A stretch of DNA of 61,098 nucleotides. Origin: Lachnospiraceae bacterium. Lineage in GTDB: Bacteria > Bacillota > Clostridia > Lachnospirales > Lachnospiraceae. Where the stretch lies: positions 1 through 61,098 of the forward strand of contig JAFYYN010000045.1 of the NCBI GenBank assembly GCA_017557525.1, in the 5' to 3' direction. The notes under the pieces are model-generated. The model did no database searches and was not told the origin of the DNA. It worked only from the letters and a program-made list of their open reading frames with translations. Within the stretch, counting starts at the first letter, position 1; every line of letters starts with the position of its first letter. This document shows, in pieces, positions 19,419 to 27,989 of this stretch. Made by a program: the position numbers and the translations under genes.

Positions 19419-20489
19419 ATGAAAATAAAAGGTTTGGTAATCTATAAAGCGACGGCGCTCCTGTGTATGTCTGCCCTGCTTCTTTCGGGCTGTTCGTCCG
19501 ATGAGGAGGAGACTCACAGCATAGCGATAGTCAGAGAGTCAATGGAAAATGAATATGATCTTACCCGGTGCGAAACCAGGGATGTAATAAAAACAGAGTC
19601 CATTTCCTGTACATACAGTCAGCTCATGGAAGAAAACCTTGCATTCCCCGTAGGAGAGAAAACAGTTGCATTTGTTTATGTAAACGAAGGTGATGAGGTA
19701 AAGCCCGGAGATCTGGTTGCAAAGCTTGATGTTGCTTCCTTAGAGCAGGACAATGTCAATATGAGGGCACAGCTTGAGCGAAACGCCCTGCTTATAAGCC
19801 AGGCTGACGAGATGATAGAGTACTACGAGAAAAAGATAGAGACTCCCGGCATAAGCCTTTCAACAAAGGAAAGCTACCTAACAAAGCTCCAGAAGCTGCG
19901 TGAGAAAAGAAGAACATATACCGATGAGAATGATTTCAATACCATCAAGATCTCGGCAAACGAGCAGCAGATCGCGGCAGGTTCTCTTTATGCAGGTATC
20001 GAGGGTAATATTTCATATATAAAGAAAAACCTTGAGGGCAGCAGCTCCAATGCGGGCGAGACTGTTATAACGATCCTCAATGCGAGTGTCTGCGGTTTCC
20101 AGGCAATGGACAGAAACGCGGTTGAGTATATCCAGGTAGGCGACAGGGTACAGGTTGTGACCAATCAGACCGGAGATGTTTATGATTCAACGGTTACATC
20201 GGTTGACAAGGACTCGTTAAAGATCATTTTCGAGCTTGACCAGCCTGATTTCTCAATAAAGATGGGCACAAGAGGTACGGTTACGGTAGTCCGTGGCGAG
20301 GCAAAGGGAGTATTATCCCTGCCTAAAACCTGTGTTTTTGAAGCAGAGGACTTCTGGTTTGTATATGTCTTAACCGATGAGGGCGTAAGAGAGATGCGCA
20401 AGGTAACGATAGGCCTCATGGGTAATGATTATGTTGAAATAAAAGGTGGAATCAGCGAAAGTGATTCTGTAATTCTTCGCAAGAGCTGA
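19419..20489 (+). CDS. Lipoprotein membrane-fusion adaptor 1 of an ABC exporter
   Basis: A 356-residue secreted lipoprotein with lipobox LLSGC (cysteine 25). It has the layout of HlyD/MacA-type adaptors: a biotinyl-lipoyl-like half motif (VNEGDEVKPGDLVAKLD), a coiled coil (about residues 105-185), the returning half, and a beta-barrel region with GTRGTVTVVRGEAKGVLSLPKTCV. First of three consecutive adaptor paralogues before a MacB/FtsX-type permease and two ATPases. Only weak promoter candidates are visible in the 133 bp before it (for example TTGACG at 19301). In a Gram-positive cell such adaptors are thought to link permease and cell wall; substrate unknown. Confidence 0.8.
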   Translation: MKIKGLVIYKATALLCMSALLLSGCSSDEEETHSIAIVRESMENEYDLTRCETRDVIKTESISCTYSQLMEENLAFPVGEKTVAFVYVNEGDEVKPGDLVAKLDVASLEQDNVNMRAQLERNALLISQADEMIEYYEKKIETPGISLSTKESYLTKLQKLREKRRTYTDENDFNTIKISANEQQIAAGSLYAGIEGNISYIKKNLEGSSSNAGETVITILNASVCGFQAMDRNAVEYIQVGDRVQVVTNQTGDVYDSTVTSVDKDSLKIIFELDQPDFSIKMGTRGTVTVVRGEAKGVLSLPKTCVFEAEDFWFVYVLTDEGVREMRKVTIGLMGNDYVEIKGGISESDSVILRKS

Positions 20490-20503
20490 TACGGAGGGTA
20501 CAA

Positions 20504-21553
20504 ATGTTTAAGAGGATGCTTGTTCTTTTCGGACTGTGCGGCTGCATAATGCTTTCCGGCTGCAGTACGGAAAAGAATATTGATGATGAAGAAATAGAGC
20601 TTCTTGAGCCTGTAAACGCAAAGCTCGAGACTACCTATGTCACCAAGATGGATATCAGTCAGGTAGAGCTCCATGAGGGCGCTGTACTGCCTGCACTTGA
20701 GGAGTTTTCCTTTGATGAAAACGGCTATCTGTACGGTATTTTCGTAGAGCCCGGTGACAAGGTATATAAGGGCGATGTACTGGCCGGTCTTATGGGAAAG
20801 GACTATAATACCATACTTGATCTTGAGGACGAGATAAAAGAGATCAAAAAGCAGCAGGTAGAGACCTTTGCCGGATATGACAAGGAGCTTGAGATCGCAC
20901 ACTTAAACGGCGGGGATACAACCGAAAAGGAATTAGAGATCAAGCAGAAAAAGGAGCTCGCCGAATTTGAGTTAAAGCAGAAAGAGGACAGGCTTGCCCA
21001 GTTAAAAGAAACCGATATCGGATATATCTGCATCACAGCTCCCTATGACAGCGTAGTTGCAGCAGTTTCTTCAGCTAGGGAAAACAGCTATGTTTCAAAG
21101 GGCACCGCTATGGTAGCGCTTGAGACCGGCGAAGATCCGATAATCACCTGTGATTATATGACCGAAAATACCGTAAGCAAGTTTTATTCCTTCTATGCAT
21201 TAGTCAGAGGACAGAGACTTGAGCTTGAGTACATACCCTATACCAAGAATGAACTAAAGGTTATCGTTAATAACGGAGTTACTCCGGTTTCAAAGTTCAA
21301 ATTAAAGGATCTTGAGGACAAGGAAATCTATGTAGGTGATTATGCGAGCGTTATCGTAGTAAAGAACTACAGGGCAAACGTGCTTGCAATCCCTCAGAAC
21401 GCGGTTTATTCGGACGCCTCCGGAGATTTCGTATATGAGATCAAGGACAGCGAGAGAATAAGAAGATCGGTCGTACTTGGCTTATCGGATAATGCCAATG
21501 TTGAGGTAGTATCAGGATTAGAGGAAGGAGCACAGGTATATGTTAAGAGCTAA
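20504..21553 (+). CDS. Lipoprotein membrane-fusion adaptor 2
   Basis: A 349-residue lipoprotein (lipobox MLSGC, cysteine 20) with the same plan as the gene before it: FVEPGDKVYKGDVLAGL, a strongly charged coiled coil (about residues 105-170), then YICITAPYDSVVAAV and a C-terminal barrel with AIPQNAVYSDASGDFVYEI. GGAGGG supports the ATG, 14 bp after the previous stop. It overlaps the third adaptor by 14 bases. Divergence from its neighbours is large, so the three are old paralogues and not recent duplicates. Confidence 0.8.
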   Translation: MFKRMLVLFGLCGCIMLSGCSTEKNIDDEEIELLEPVNAKLETTYVTKMDISQVELHEGAVLPALEEFSFDENGYLYGIFVEPGDKVYKGDVLAGLMGKDYNTILDLEDEIKEIKKQQVETFAGYDKELEIAHLNGGDTTEKELEIKQKKELAEFELKQKEDRLAQLKETDIGYICITAPYDSVVAAVSSARENSYVSKGTAMVALETGEDPIITCDYMTENTVSKFYSFYALVRGQRLELEYIPYTKNELKVIVNNGVTPVSKFKLKDLEDKEIYVGDYASVIVVKNYRANVLAIPQNAVYSDASGDFVYEIKDSERIRRSVVLGLSDNANVEVVSGLEEGAQVYVKS

Positions 21554-22652
21554 GGGTTTGAAAAAGTGCATATGTCTGCTCCTTGTTGCGGTCATTGCAT
21601 TCATACCTTCGGTAAGTTCAAGGGCAGAGGGCGATGATGTACTGTATTTCGGCGCTTTGGACGAGAGCATTGCCCAGAATGTAAAAACAGCCGTTGTTGA
21701 AAAAGGCGAATTCTATATAACAGGTGCGGTTAACGCATCTCTCGAGTTCCCGAGCCAGCAGATGGTATTTAACGATATCCGTGAGGGCACGGTATATTTT
21801 AAGGAATTCCTGGTAAGCCAGGGAGATACTGTTAAAAAAGGTGACCCTATAGCAAGGATCAGCGTTACGATCGATGAGATTGAAAAGGAAGAGGTTGAGC
21901 TTAACCTGGAGGCTGCAAAGAACAACCTTGAGGAATATATACAGGATACAAGGCTTATGCTTAACCAGTATAAGCTTGCGGCAAACTCCGGCAGTGAAAA
22001 GGACAGAAAGCTTGCACAGCTTTCCTATGACCGCCTCGAAGCAACCTTTAAGAGTGAGGTTGAAAAGCGTGAGAGCCGTATAGATGAGTACACCTTAAGA
22101 CTTGATCAGATTGAAGAGCTTGCGAGCCGTGAATTTATTTATGCGCCTGCTGACGGTGTCATCGGTTACCTTAACAGGTTCAGGAGCAATGAAGTGATCG
22201 GTTACTGGCCTCCTTTATGTGTTTTAAACGATCCTACAAAGGTGAGGGTTGTTGTTGAGGGCGGTTCGGAACTTCTCCGCTATAATATGCCTGTAAAGAT
22301 TGTTCAGTCGATAAACGGAAAGAGCGTTGAGCTTACGGGCAGGGTTAAAACCTTAAAGACTTCAGCAAACTCAGTTAATCTTATGGCACAAAACGACGTT
22401 ATCGAGGTTTTTGGCGATACCACAAAGCTTAGACCCGGCAGTGAAGTGAGTGTCAGATTTGATAAGATTTATGTAACTGACGCCCTTATGGTTCCGAGAA
22501 CAGCAGTTAAATCGGATAAAAAGGGAAGCTACTTAAATGTTTATGTAAACGGATTCTCTAGCAAGAGATATGTTGTTATCGGTGGGGCAGACGGAACCCG
22601 CAACTGGATAGTTTCAGGTGTGGAAGAAGGCGACGTCATCATAATGGATTAA
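21540..22652 (+). CDS. Secreted membrane-fusion adaptor 3
   Basis: A 370-residue adaptor with an ordinary signal peptide (hydrophobic residues 10-25, likely cleavage after SRA) but no lipobox cysteine, unlike adaptors 1 and 2. LVSQGDTVKKGDPIARI is the lipoyl-like half. Residues ~120-205 are coiled coil, then EFIYAPADGVIGYLNRF and a barrel with RPGSEVSVRFDKIYVTDAL follow. Overlap with the previous gene indicates coupling. The mixture of two lipid-anchored and one soluble or signal-anchored adaptor suggests a hetero-oligomeric conduit; this is inference. Confidence 0.75.
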   Translation: MLRAKGLKKCICLLLVAVIAFIPSVSSRAEGDDVLYFGALDESIAQNVKTAVVEKGEFYITGAVNASLEFPSQQMVFNDIREGTVYFKEFLVSQGDTVKKGDPIARISVTIDEIEKEEVELNLEAAKNNLEEYIQDTRLMLNQYKLAANSGSEKDRKLAQLSYDRLEATFKSEVEKRESRIDEYTLRLDQIEELASREFIYAPADGVIGYLNRFRSNEVIGYWPPLCVLNDPTKVRVVVEGGSELLRYNMPVKIVQSINGKSVELTGRVKTLKTSANSVNLMAQNDVIEVFGDTTKLRPGSEVSVRFDKIYVTDALMVPRTAVKSDKKGSYLNVYVNGFSSKRYVVIGGADGTRNWIVSGVEEGDVIIMD

Positions 22653-22677
22653 TCATAAGAACTTTAAGGGGATTTAT

Positions 22678-25497
22678 ATGTTTCACTTAATGCTGCAGAA
22701 AATTCTGCATAAAAAATGGATGGCTGCGAGCCTTTTGATAGGTAACATACTTCTTGTAGCCATAGCTGTAAGCCATCCGATGTATCAGGAGGCATCAAGA
22801 AACAGGATGCTTACCGATGAGTTCGCCAACTATATGAAGGATAACAATGCTTATCCCATGATCATAGATGTAGAGGGACTTATAAGAAAGAATGCCGGTA
22901 TTACGGATACAGAGCGTATACGTAACCTGGCAAATACTGCTGCCGATCAGTTTGGCATACCGGAGACCGAAAAGGTCTGCGTAAGAGGTCTGGTTTCAAG
23001 TGTTGCCACACCCACTGCCATGTATGACAGGAGCTCAAACGAGTTAAAGCTCGTTATCGGCAGCATGTCGGATATTGACAAGCACAGCTCGATAGTTTCC
23101 GGTAAGATGTATTCAAATACCATTACCGAGGACGGCTATATCGAGTCAGTTATCAGCCAGAGCGCAATGACCGATTCTAACCTCTTAATAGGTGAGGAGA
23201 TGTATTTCAAATCCATAAAGTATGCCGAGAAGGATCTTGTAAAGATCAGGATAGTCGGTGTCTTCACCAATTCGGAGGATAATGACAATTACTGGGTTAA
23301 GAGCCCTTCAGCTTACAATAACTATCTTTTTATCGATCCGGCTTTGTTCGAACAGGGCTTTATGGCAAACAACACCAAAAAGTACAATGTTAACGAACAC
23401 TGGTATACATTATTTGATTATACGGCATTAAAGCCCTATCAGATAGACAATATAATCGAGATCACAGAACAGGCATTAAGGGACAACAACAATGTCTACA
23501 GCAATATGGCAACTCCCGATTATATCGAGCTTATGAAGGATTATGCGGTAAAGGAAAAGCAGATCTCGGTGACCCTGGCAATACTTCAGGTACCTGTTAT
23601 CGTGCTTCTCTGTGCATTCCTTTTCATGATCTCAAGACAGATGCTCGAGATGGAAGAAAACGAGATCGCGATCTTAAAGTCAAGAGGTGCGGGACGTCTC
23701 CAGATCATATGGCTGTATTTCCTGCAGTCCTCGTTCTTAGCACTTATCAGCTTCCTTGCGGGCCTTCCTTTAGGAAAGCTGATCTGTAAGGTGCTTGGTG
23801 CATCGAGCGCATTCCTTGAGTTCGCAGCTAAGAGAAATCTCAGGGTTGAGTATTCTGCCGAGGTACTTTATTACGGACTTGCTGCAGTACTTGTATCCAT
23901 GATAATGACACTGCTGCCTGTATTAAAGAGATCTACTGCATCCATTGTTTCAGTTAAGCGTAAGCGTCAGAGATCAAAGAAGCCCTTATGGCAGAAGCTG
24001 TTCCTTGATGTTATCATGCTCGGTGTATCAATCTACGGATACTATACCTTTAGCTCACAGGAGGACGAGCTTTTGGTAAGAGTATTGAGCGGTCAGTCGC
24101 TTGACCCGCTTATCTTCTTAAGCTCCTCACTGTTTATCTTAGGTGCGGGACTCTTTTCACTCCGACTTCATTCATTGTTTGTGCGTCTGCTTTACAATAT
24201 AGGAAAGCACAGCTGGAAGCCGGCAAGCTATACCTCCTTCCTGCAGCTTATCCGTACAGGCGGAAAGCAGGCATTTATCATGGTATTCCTGGTACTTACC
24301 GTTGCATTCGGTATGTTCAATACCACGATCGCGAGGACAATACTTGCAAATGCTGAGAAAAACAATGATTACAATAGCGGTGCGGATATCGTAATGAAGG
24401 AATTCTGGAAGAATAACGCAGTTTATGCTTCACACGATCCCACACAGGAGGTTGAGCTTTCATATACAGAGCCTGATTTCGGAAAATACAACGACCTTCC
24501 CGGAGTAAAATCCATGGCAAAGGTCTATAAGTCGGAAAATACAGTTGTTTCAACCGGAAAGCAGGAGAAACCAGTAACCATACTTGGTATCAACACCAAG
24601 GATTTCGGTGAGACCACGACTCTTGACAGAAAGCTCCTTGACTACAATTACAGGGAATACCTGAACGTACTTTCAAAGAATTCAGATGCAGTGCTTGTTT
24701 CTATCAATTTCAGGGACAAGCTAGGCGTTAAGCTAGGTGACCAGATTACCTATACAATTACCGACGACATCAAGACCGGCAGCGGTACAGGTATCGTTTA
24801 CGGTTTCTTTGAGTACTGGCCCGGATACCAGAAAAATAAGATAATAATCTCTTCAGACGGAACCTCCAAGAGCGAGGAACAGTACATGGTTGTCGCTCAC
24901 CTTTCCGCAGTACAGGAAAAGGTTGGAGTATTCCCTTATGAAATCTGGATGAACATGGGCGGAAATACCGAAAGCGTTTATTCATTCATAAAGGATAAGA
25001 ATATCCAGGTAACAAAGTTTGTTGACGCAGTGGAAAATAAAGAGGCTATCAGCCGTGAGGCTCTCTTCCAGGGTACAAACGGCATACTTACAATGAGCTT
25101 TATCACAATACTGCTTATCTGTGGTATCGGTTATCTTATCTACTGGACACTCTCCATACGTTCGCGAGAGCTGCTGTTTGGTATATTCAGAGCTATGGGT
25201 ATGGGAAAGAACGAGGTTATCCATATGCTTGTTAACGAGCAGGTACTTACCGGTGTCGTAGCGATCATCTTTGGTCTCATTATCGGATGGATTTCATCGA
25301 GGCTCTTTGTACCGATAATCCAGATCGCATATTCGGCAACGGACAGATCGCTCCCGTTAGAGCTCATTACAAGGGATTCGGATATTGCAAGACTGCTCAT
25401 AATCATAGGAATTGTATTTGCGGCATGCCTGGCAGTACTTATCAGACAGGTATACAGCATGAAGATTTCACAGGCATTGAAGCTTGGAGAAGACTAA
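22678..25497 (+). CDS. MacB/FtsX-family ABC exporter permease
   Basis: A 939-residue membrane protein. One membrane segment near the N-terminus is followed by a long extracellular loop and an FtsX block of about three segments (residues ~298-420). Two more segments come near 440-500, then another extracellular domain (~555-800) and a final FtsX block (~805-930, FRAMGMGKNEVIHMLVNEQVLTG). This is the double-FtsX layout of large Gram-positive exporters. It lies 25 bp after adaptor 3 and abuts the first ATPase. Such permeases export lipids, peptides or act mechanically on the envelope. Confidence 0.85.
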   Translation: MFHLMLQKILHKKWMAASLLIGNILLVAIAVSHPMYQEASRNRMLTDEFANYMKDNNAYPMIIDVEGLIRKNAGITDTERIRNLANTAADQFGIPETEKVCVRGLVSSVATPTAMYDRSSNELKLVIGSMSDIDKHSSIVSGKMYSNTITEDGYIESVISQSAMTDSNLLIGEEMYFKSIKYAEKDLVKIRIVGVFTNSEDNDNYWVKSPSAYNNYLFIDPALFEQGFMANNTKKYNVNEHWYTLFDYTALKPYQIDNIIEITEQALRDNNNVYSNMATPDYIELMKDYAVKEKQISVTLAILQVPVIVLLCAFLFMISRQMLEMEENEIAILKSRGAGRLQIIWLYFLQSSFLALISFLAGLPLGKLICKVLGASSAFLEFAAKRNLRVEYSAEVLYYGLAAVLVSMIMTLLPVLKRSTASIVSVKRKRQRSKKPLWQKLFLDVIMLGVSIYGYYTFSSQEDELLVRVLSGQSLDPLIFLSSSLFILGAGLFSLRLHSLFVRLLYNIGKHSWKPASYTSFLQLIRTGGKQAFIMVFLVLTVAFGMFNTTIARTILANAEKNNDYNSGADIVMKEFWKNNAVYASHDPTQEVELSYTEPDFGKYNDLPGVKSMAKVYKSENTVVSTGKQEKPVTILGINTKDFGETTTLDRKLLDYNYREYLNVLSKNSDAVLVSINFRDKLGVKLGDQITYTITDDIKTGSGTGIVYGFFEYWPGYQKNKIIISSDGTSKSEEQYMVVAHLSAVQEKVGVFPYEIWMNMGGNTESVYSFIKDKNIQVTKFVDAVENKEAISREALFQGTNGILTMSFITILLICGIGYLIYWTLSIRSRELLFGIFRAMGMGKNEVIHMLVNEQVLTGVVAIIFGLIIGWISSRLFVPIIQIAYSATDRSLPLELITRDSDIARLLIIIGIVFAACLAVLIRQVYSMKISQALKLGED

Positions 25498-25498
25498 T

Positions 25499-26197
25499 AT
25501 GGGAAAAAGTATAATTAAAACAGAAAATGTGAACAGGGATTTCCCGATTGCCGGACGCGAGCCTGTAAAGGTATTAAAGCAGGTGAGCGTCGAGATACCG
25601 GAGAAGAGCCTCACAATACTTAGAGGCCCTTCAGGTTCGGGAAAGACCACACTCATGAATATCATAGGCGCACTTGATACTCCGACAGCCGGCAAGGTTT
25701 TCTTTGATGGCCAGGAGATATCGGCCATGTCAGATACGGGGAGGGAGAAGCTAAGACGCAAGAATGTCGGCTTTGTATTCCAGTCAGTTTCCCTCATCCC
25801 TATGATGACGGTATATGAAAATGTTGAGTTTAGCCTCCGTCTTTCCGATTATCAGGGAGACAGGAAAGCAAGGGTACACCAGTGCTTAAAGATGGTCGGA
25901 CTCCAGAACCGTGCCGATCATATGCCCCAGGAGCTTTCAGGCGGTGAGCAGCAGCGTGTTGCCATAGCGAGAGCCATAGCCCACAGACCCAGAGTCGTAT
26001 TTGCCGACGAGCCCACAGCCGAGCTCGACAGCCAGACAGCAATCACTGTTGTAAACATCTTTAAAAAGCTCGTGGCAGAAGAGGGCGTAACCATAGTTAT
26101 GACCACCCATGACGTAGGTCTTATGGATGCCGGTGATACCGTTTATACAATCGAGGACGGCTGCGTGGCAAACTGTGTGGTTAACAAAGAGTTATAA
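25499..26197 (+). CDS. ABC exporter ATPase (MacB/LolD type) 1
   Basis: A 232-residue ATPase with Walker A GPSGSGKTT, Q-loop VFQSVSLIPMMTVYENV, signature [14 protein letters not shown], Walker B VVFADEPTAELD and switch His (TTHD). I start at ATG 25499, preceded by TTGGAGA; a longer form from 25484 would overlap the permease gene by 14 bases. It matches the usual size of this family. Confidence 0.93.
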   Translation: MGKSIIKTENVNRDFPIAGREPVKVLKQVSVEIPEKSLTILRGPSGSGKTTLMNIIGALDTPTAGKVFFDGQEISAMSDTGREKLRRKNVGFVFQSVSLIPMMTVYENVEFSLRLSDYQGDRKARVHQCLKMVGLQNRADHMPQELSGGEQQRVAIARAIAHRPRVVFADEPTAELDSQTAITVVNIFKKLVAEEGVTIVMTTHDVGLMDAGDTVYTIEDGCVANCVVNKEL

Positions 26198-26220
26198 TAA
26201 TTTAAGAATGGTACGAATAA

Positions 26221-27279
26221 ATGGGAAAATCCGATAAAAAAGACAAGAATAAAAAGAATCAGAACGAGGAAGTTAAGGATTTACAGGAGTCTACAAATGT
26301 AGAATCAGAGGGCGGAGCCGAGTCAATGTCTGCTATTACCTCGGATATGGCCAATGAGGCAACCGACAACGACCTTATCTCAGGTGAAAATGCCCCTATG
26401 GTCCTTGCTGAAAACCTGGTAAAGATCTATAAGACCTCAGAGCTGGAGGTACTTGCGCTCCAGGGCCTTGACTTAAGAGTCGAGAGAGGCGAGCTTACAG
26501 CCATCATCGGTAACAGCGGTTCCGGTAAATCGACCTTCCTTAACATGCTGGGCGGTCTTGATGAACCGAGTGCCGGCAAGCTTTTCGTAGACGGCAAAAA
26601 CCTTTTTAAGCTGACCCAGAAGGAAAAGGTGCTCTATAAGAGGGATACTGTAGGCTTTGTATGGCAGAATAACGGAAGAAACCTGCTTCCCTTCATGAAT
26701 GCCATGGAAAACATCATGACTCCCATGCACTTAACGAGCGAAAAGAACAAGAAGGAAAGAGCATTGGAGCTGCTTGATCTCGTAGGCATGTCTCACAGAA
26801 AGTACAGCCGTATGAACCAGCTCTCAGGTGGTGAGCAGCAGCGTATAGCAATTGCCATAGCTCTTGCAAACAAGCCTAAGCTTCTCCTTGCAGATGAGCC
26901 CACGGGTTCTGTAGACAGAAAGACTGCTGACTATATCTTTGATCTTTTTAAGCGCTTAAACCAGGAAATGGGACAGACCATCATCATCGTTACCCACGAT
27001 GTGGAGCTTTCAAAGAAGGTTGCCCGTGTTGTAGCGATAAGAGACGGTAAGATAAGCAGTGAGCGTATTTTAAAGGAGCATTACACCAATCTCGGCAACG
27101 GCGAGATAAACTGGATGGAAGAGGAAACCCAGGACGAGTTTTCAATTGTCGACAGGGCAGGACGTATCCAGATACCTAGGAATATGCTTGATACCTTAGA
27201 GCTTAAGGGCAACAAGATCAAGGTTACCATGGATGAAAAGACGATCATGCTCAAAAATCCTGATGACAGCGACGATTAA
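26221..27279 (+). CDS. ABC exporter ATPase 2 with N-terminal tail and AbrB-like C-terminal domain
   Basis: Residues ~58-285 are a second MacB/LolD-type ATPase (Walker [10 protein letters not shown], signature [12 protein letters not shown], Walker [13 protein letters not shown]). It is preceded by ~55 acidic, Lys-rich low-complexity residues. At the C-terminus, residues ~305-345 read [20 protein letters not shown] then [15 protein letters not shown], which resembles a SpoVT-AbrB swapped-hairpin module. 352 residues in all. It ends the operon. A permease with two different ATPases suggests a heterodimeric motor; the AbrB-like tail may mediate dimerisation or bind another partner (inference). 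Confidence 0.88.
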   Translation: MGKSDKKDKNKKNQNEEVKDLQESTNVESEGGAESMSAITSDMANEATDNDLISGENAPMVLAENLVKIYKTSELEVLALQGLDLRVERGELTAIIGNSGSGKSTFLNMLGGLDEPSAGKLFVDGKNLFKLTQKEKVLYKRDTVGFVWQNNGRNLLPFMNAMENIMTPMHLTSEKNKKERALELLDLVGMSHRKYSRMNQLSGGEQQRIAIAIALANKPKLLLADEPTGSVDRKTADYIFDLFKRLNQEMGQTIIIVTHDVELSKKVARVVAIRDGKISSERILKEHYTNLGNGEINWMEEETQDEFSIVDRAGRIQIPRNMLDTLELKGNKIKVTMDEKTIMLKNPDDSDD

Positions 27280-27298
27280 AAATTTTATAAAAAACTAT

Positions 27299-27326
27299 TT
27301 GACAAATTCTATTTCTATGATATAAT
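27299..27326 (+). promoter_or_regulatory. Promoter of rpmF
   Basis: TTGACA (27299-27304), 16-bp spacer, TATAAT (27321-27326), leaving an ~75-nt leader before the AAGGAGGTG ribosome site. Confidence 0.85.
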
Positions 27327-27406
27327 ACCCTATGTGCGTGAATTTTGGACGGAAATAATCAAGGAAGAAATTCCCTTTAGTTTGATTTTTTAAGGAGGTG
27401 TAAGAA

Positions 27407-27592
27407 ATGGGAGCAATTTGCCCGAAAAACAGAACTTCTAAGGCAAGAAGAGACAGCCGTCGTGCTAATTGGAAGATGACTGCTCCGAACCTTGTAAAGT
27501 GCAGCAAGTGCGGTGCGCTTATGATGCCTCACAGAGTATGCAAGGCTTGTGGATCATATAACAAGAAGGAGATCATCCCTCAGGAAGCTTAA
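27407..27592 (+). CDS. rpmF: Ribosomal protein L32
   Basis: A 61-residue protein of the large ribosomal subunit. CPKNRTSKARRDSRRANWKM near the N-terminus is diagnostic. The zinc-ribbon form is intact (CSKCGALMMPHRVCKACG, four cysteines). AAGGAGGTG precedes the ATG. The DUF177/YceD gene that usually sits upstream of rpmF is absent here, and the gene has its own promoter. A terminator and a tRNA gene follow directly. Confidence 0.97.
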   Translation: MGAICPKNRTSKARRDSRRANWKMTAPNLVKCSKCGALMMPHRVCKACGSYNKKEIIPQEA

Positions 27593-27607
27593 AGTAAGAA
27601 GAGCATA

Positions 27608-27635
27608 TGCCGGGTATTTACCCGGCAGTTTTTTT
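27608..27635 (+). terminator. Terminator after rpmF
   Basis: GCCGGGT (27609-27615) pairs with ACCCGGC (27620-27626), then AG and seven T. The T-run ends one base before the tRNA gene. Confidence 0.9.
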
Positions 27636-27636
27636 A

Positions 27637-27708
27637 GCACCCATAGTGGAATGGATACCACGCAAGCTTCCGAAGCTTGTACTATGGGTTCGAATCCCAT
27701 TGGGTGCA
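27637..27708 (+). tRNA. tRNA-Arg, anticodon CCG
   Basis: A full cloverleaf can be drawn. The acceptor GCACCCA pairs with TGGGTGC (27701-27707) and discriminator A follows. The D stem is GTGG/CCAC. The anticodon stem CAAGC/GCTTG encloses loop TTCCGAA with anticodon CCG. The T stem ATGGG/CCCAT encloses TTCGAAT. CCA is not encoded. It decodes CGG. No promoter lies between it and the rpmF terminator. Confidence 0.95.
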
Positions 27709-27710
27709 GA

Positions 27711-27908
27711 AATAGTTACTATTCACGGCAAAAACGGAATGCGCAACAAGCAAGCTCGCTTGCATTGTTGCGCATAACCGTTTTATGACGCGAAGGCTGG
27801 ACAAAACACACGAAGCTGCCTAAGCCGCATAAGCGGCGACTTACGGCGTAGCCGGAAGGGCTGCGAGTGCGTTTTGACCAGACGGTGAATAGTAACTATT
27901 ATTTTTTT
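27711..27908 (+). repeat. Foldback element with 16-bp perfect terminal inverted repeats and T-run
   Basis: AATAGTTACTATTCAC (27711-27726) is exactly inverted at 27885-27900, followed by ATTTTTTT. Inside are two arms. One is a ~25-pair hairpin (27730-27784; ATGCGCAACAA... with GCTTGC at the tip). The other is closed by TGGaCAAAAC/GTTTTGaCCA (27798-27807 with 27871-27880) and contains GCCGC-ATAA-GCGGC. It starts two bases after tRNA-Arg, so it may terminate that transcript, or be a mobile-derived palindromic element; both are possible. Confidence 0.75.
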
Positions 27909-27910
27909 CC

Positions 27911-27939
27911 TTGCGACTTCCTCTGTTTTGTGATATTAT
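27911..27939 (+). promoter_or_regulatory. Promoter of the diguanylate cyclase operon
   Basis: TTGCGA (27911-27916), 17-bp spacer, TATTAT (27934-27939), directly after the foldback element. Confidence 0.6.
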
Positions 27940-27989
27940 ATATTATTGGGTTAAAAGGTTTTATCTGTAACTCGAGCGGAGGATAAACT

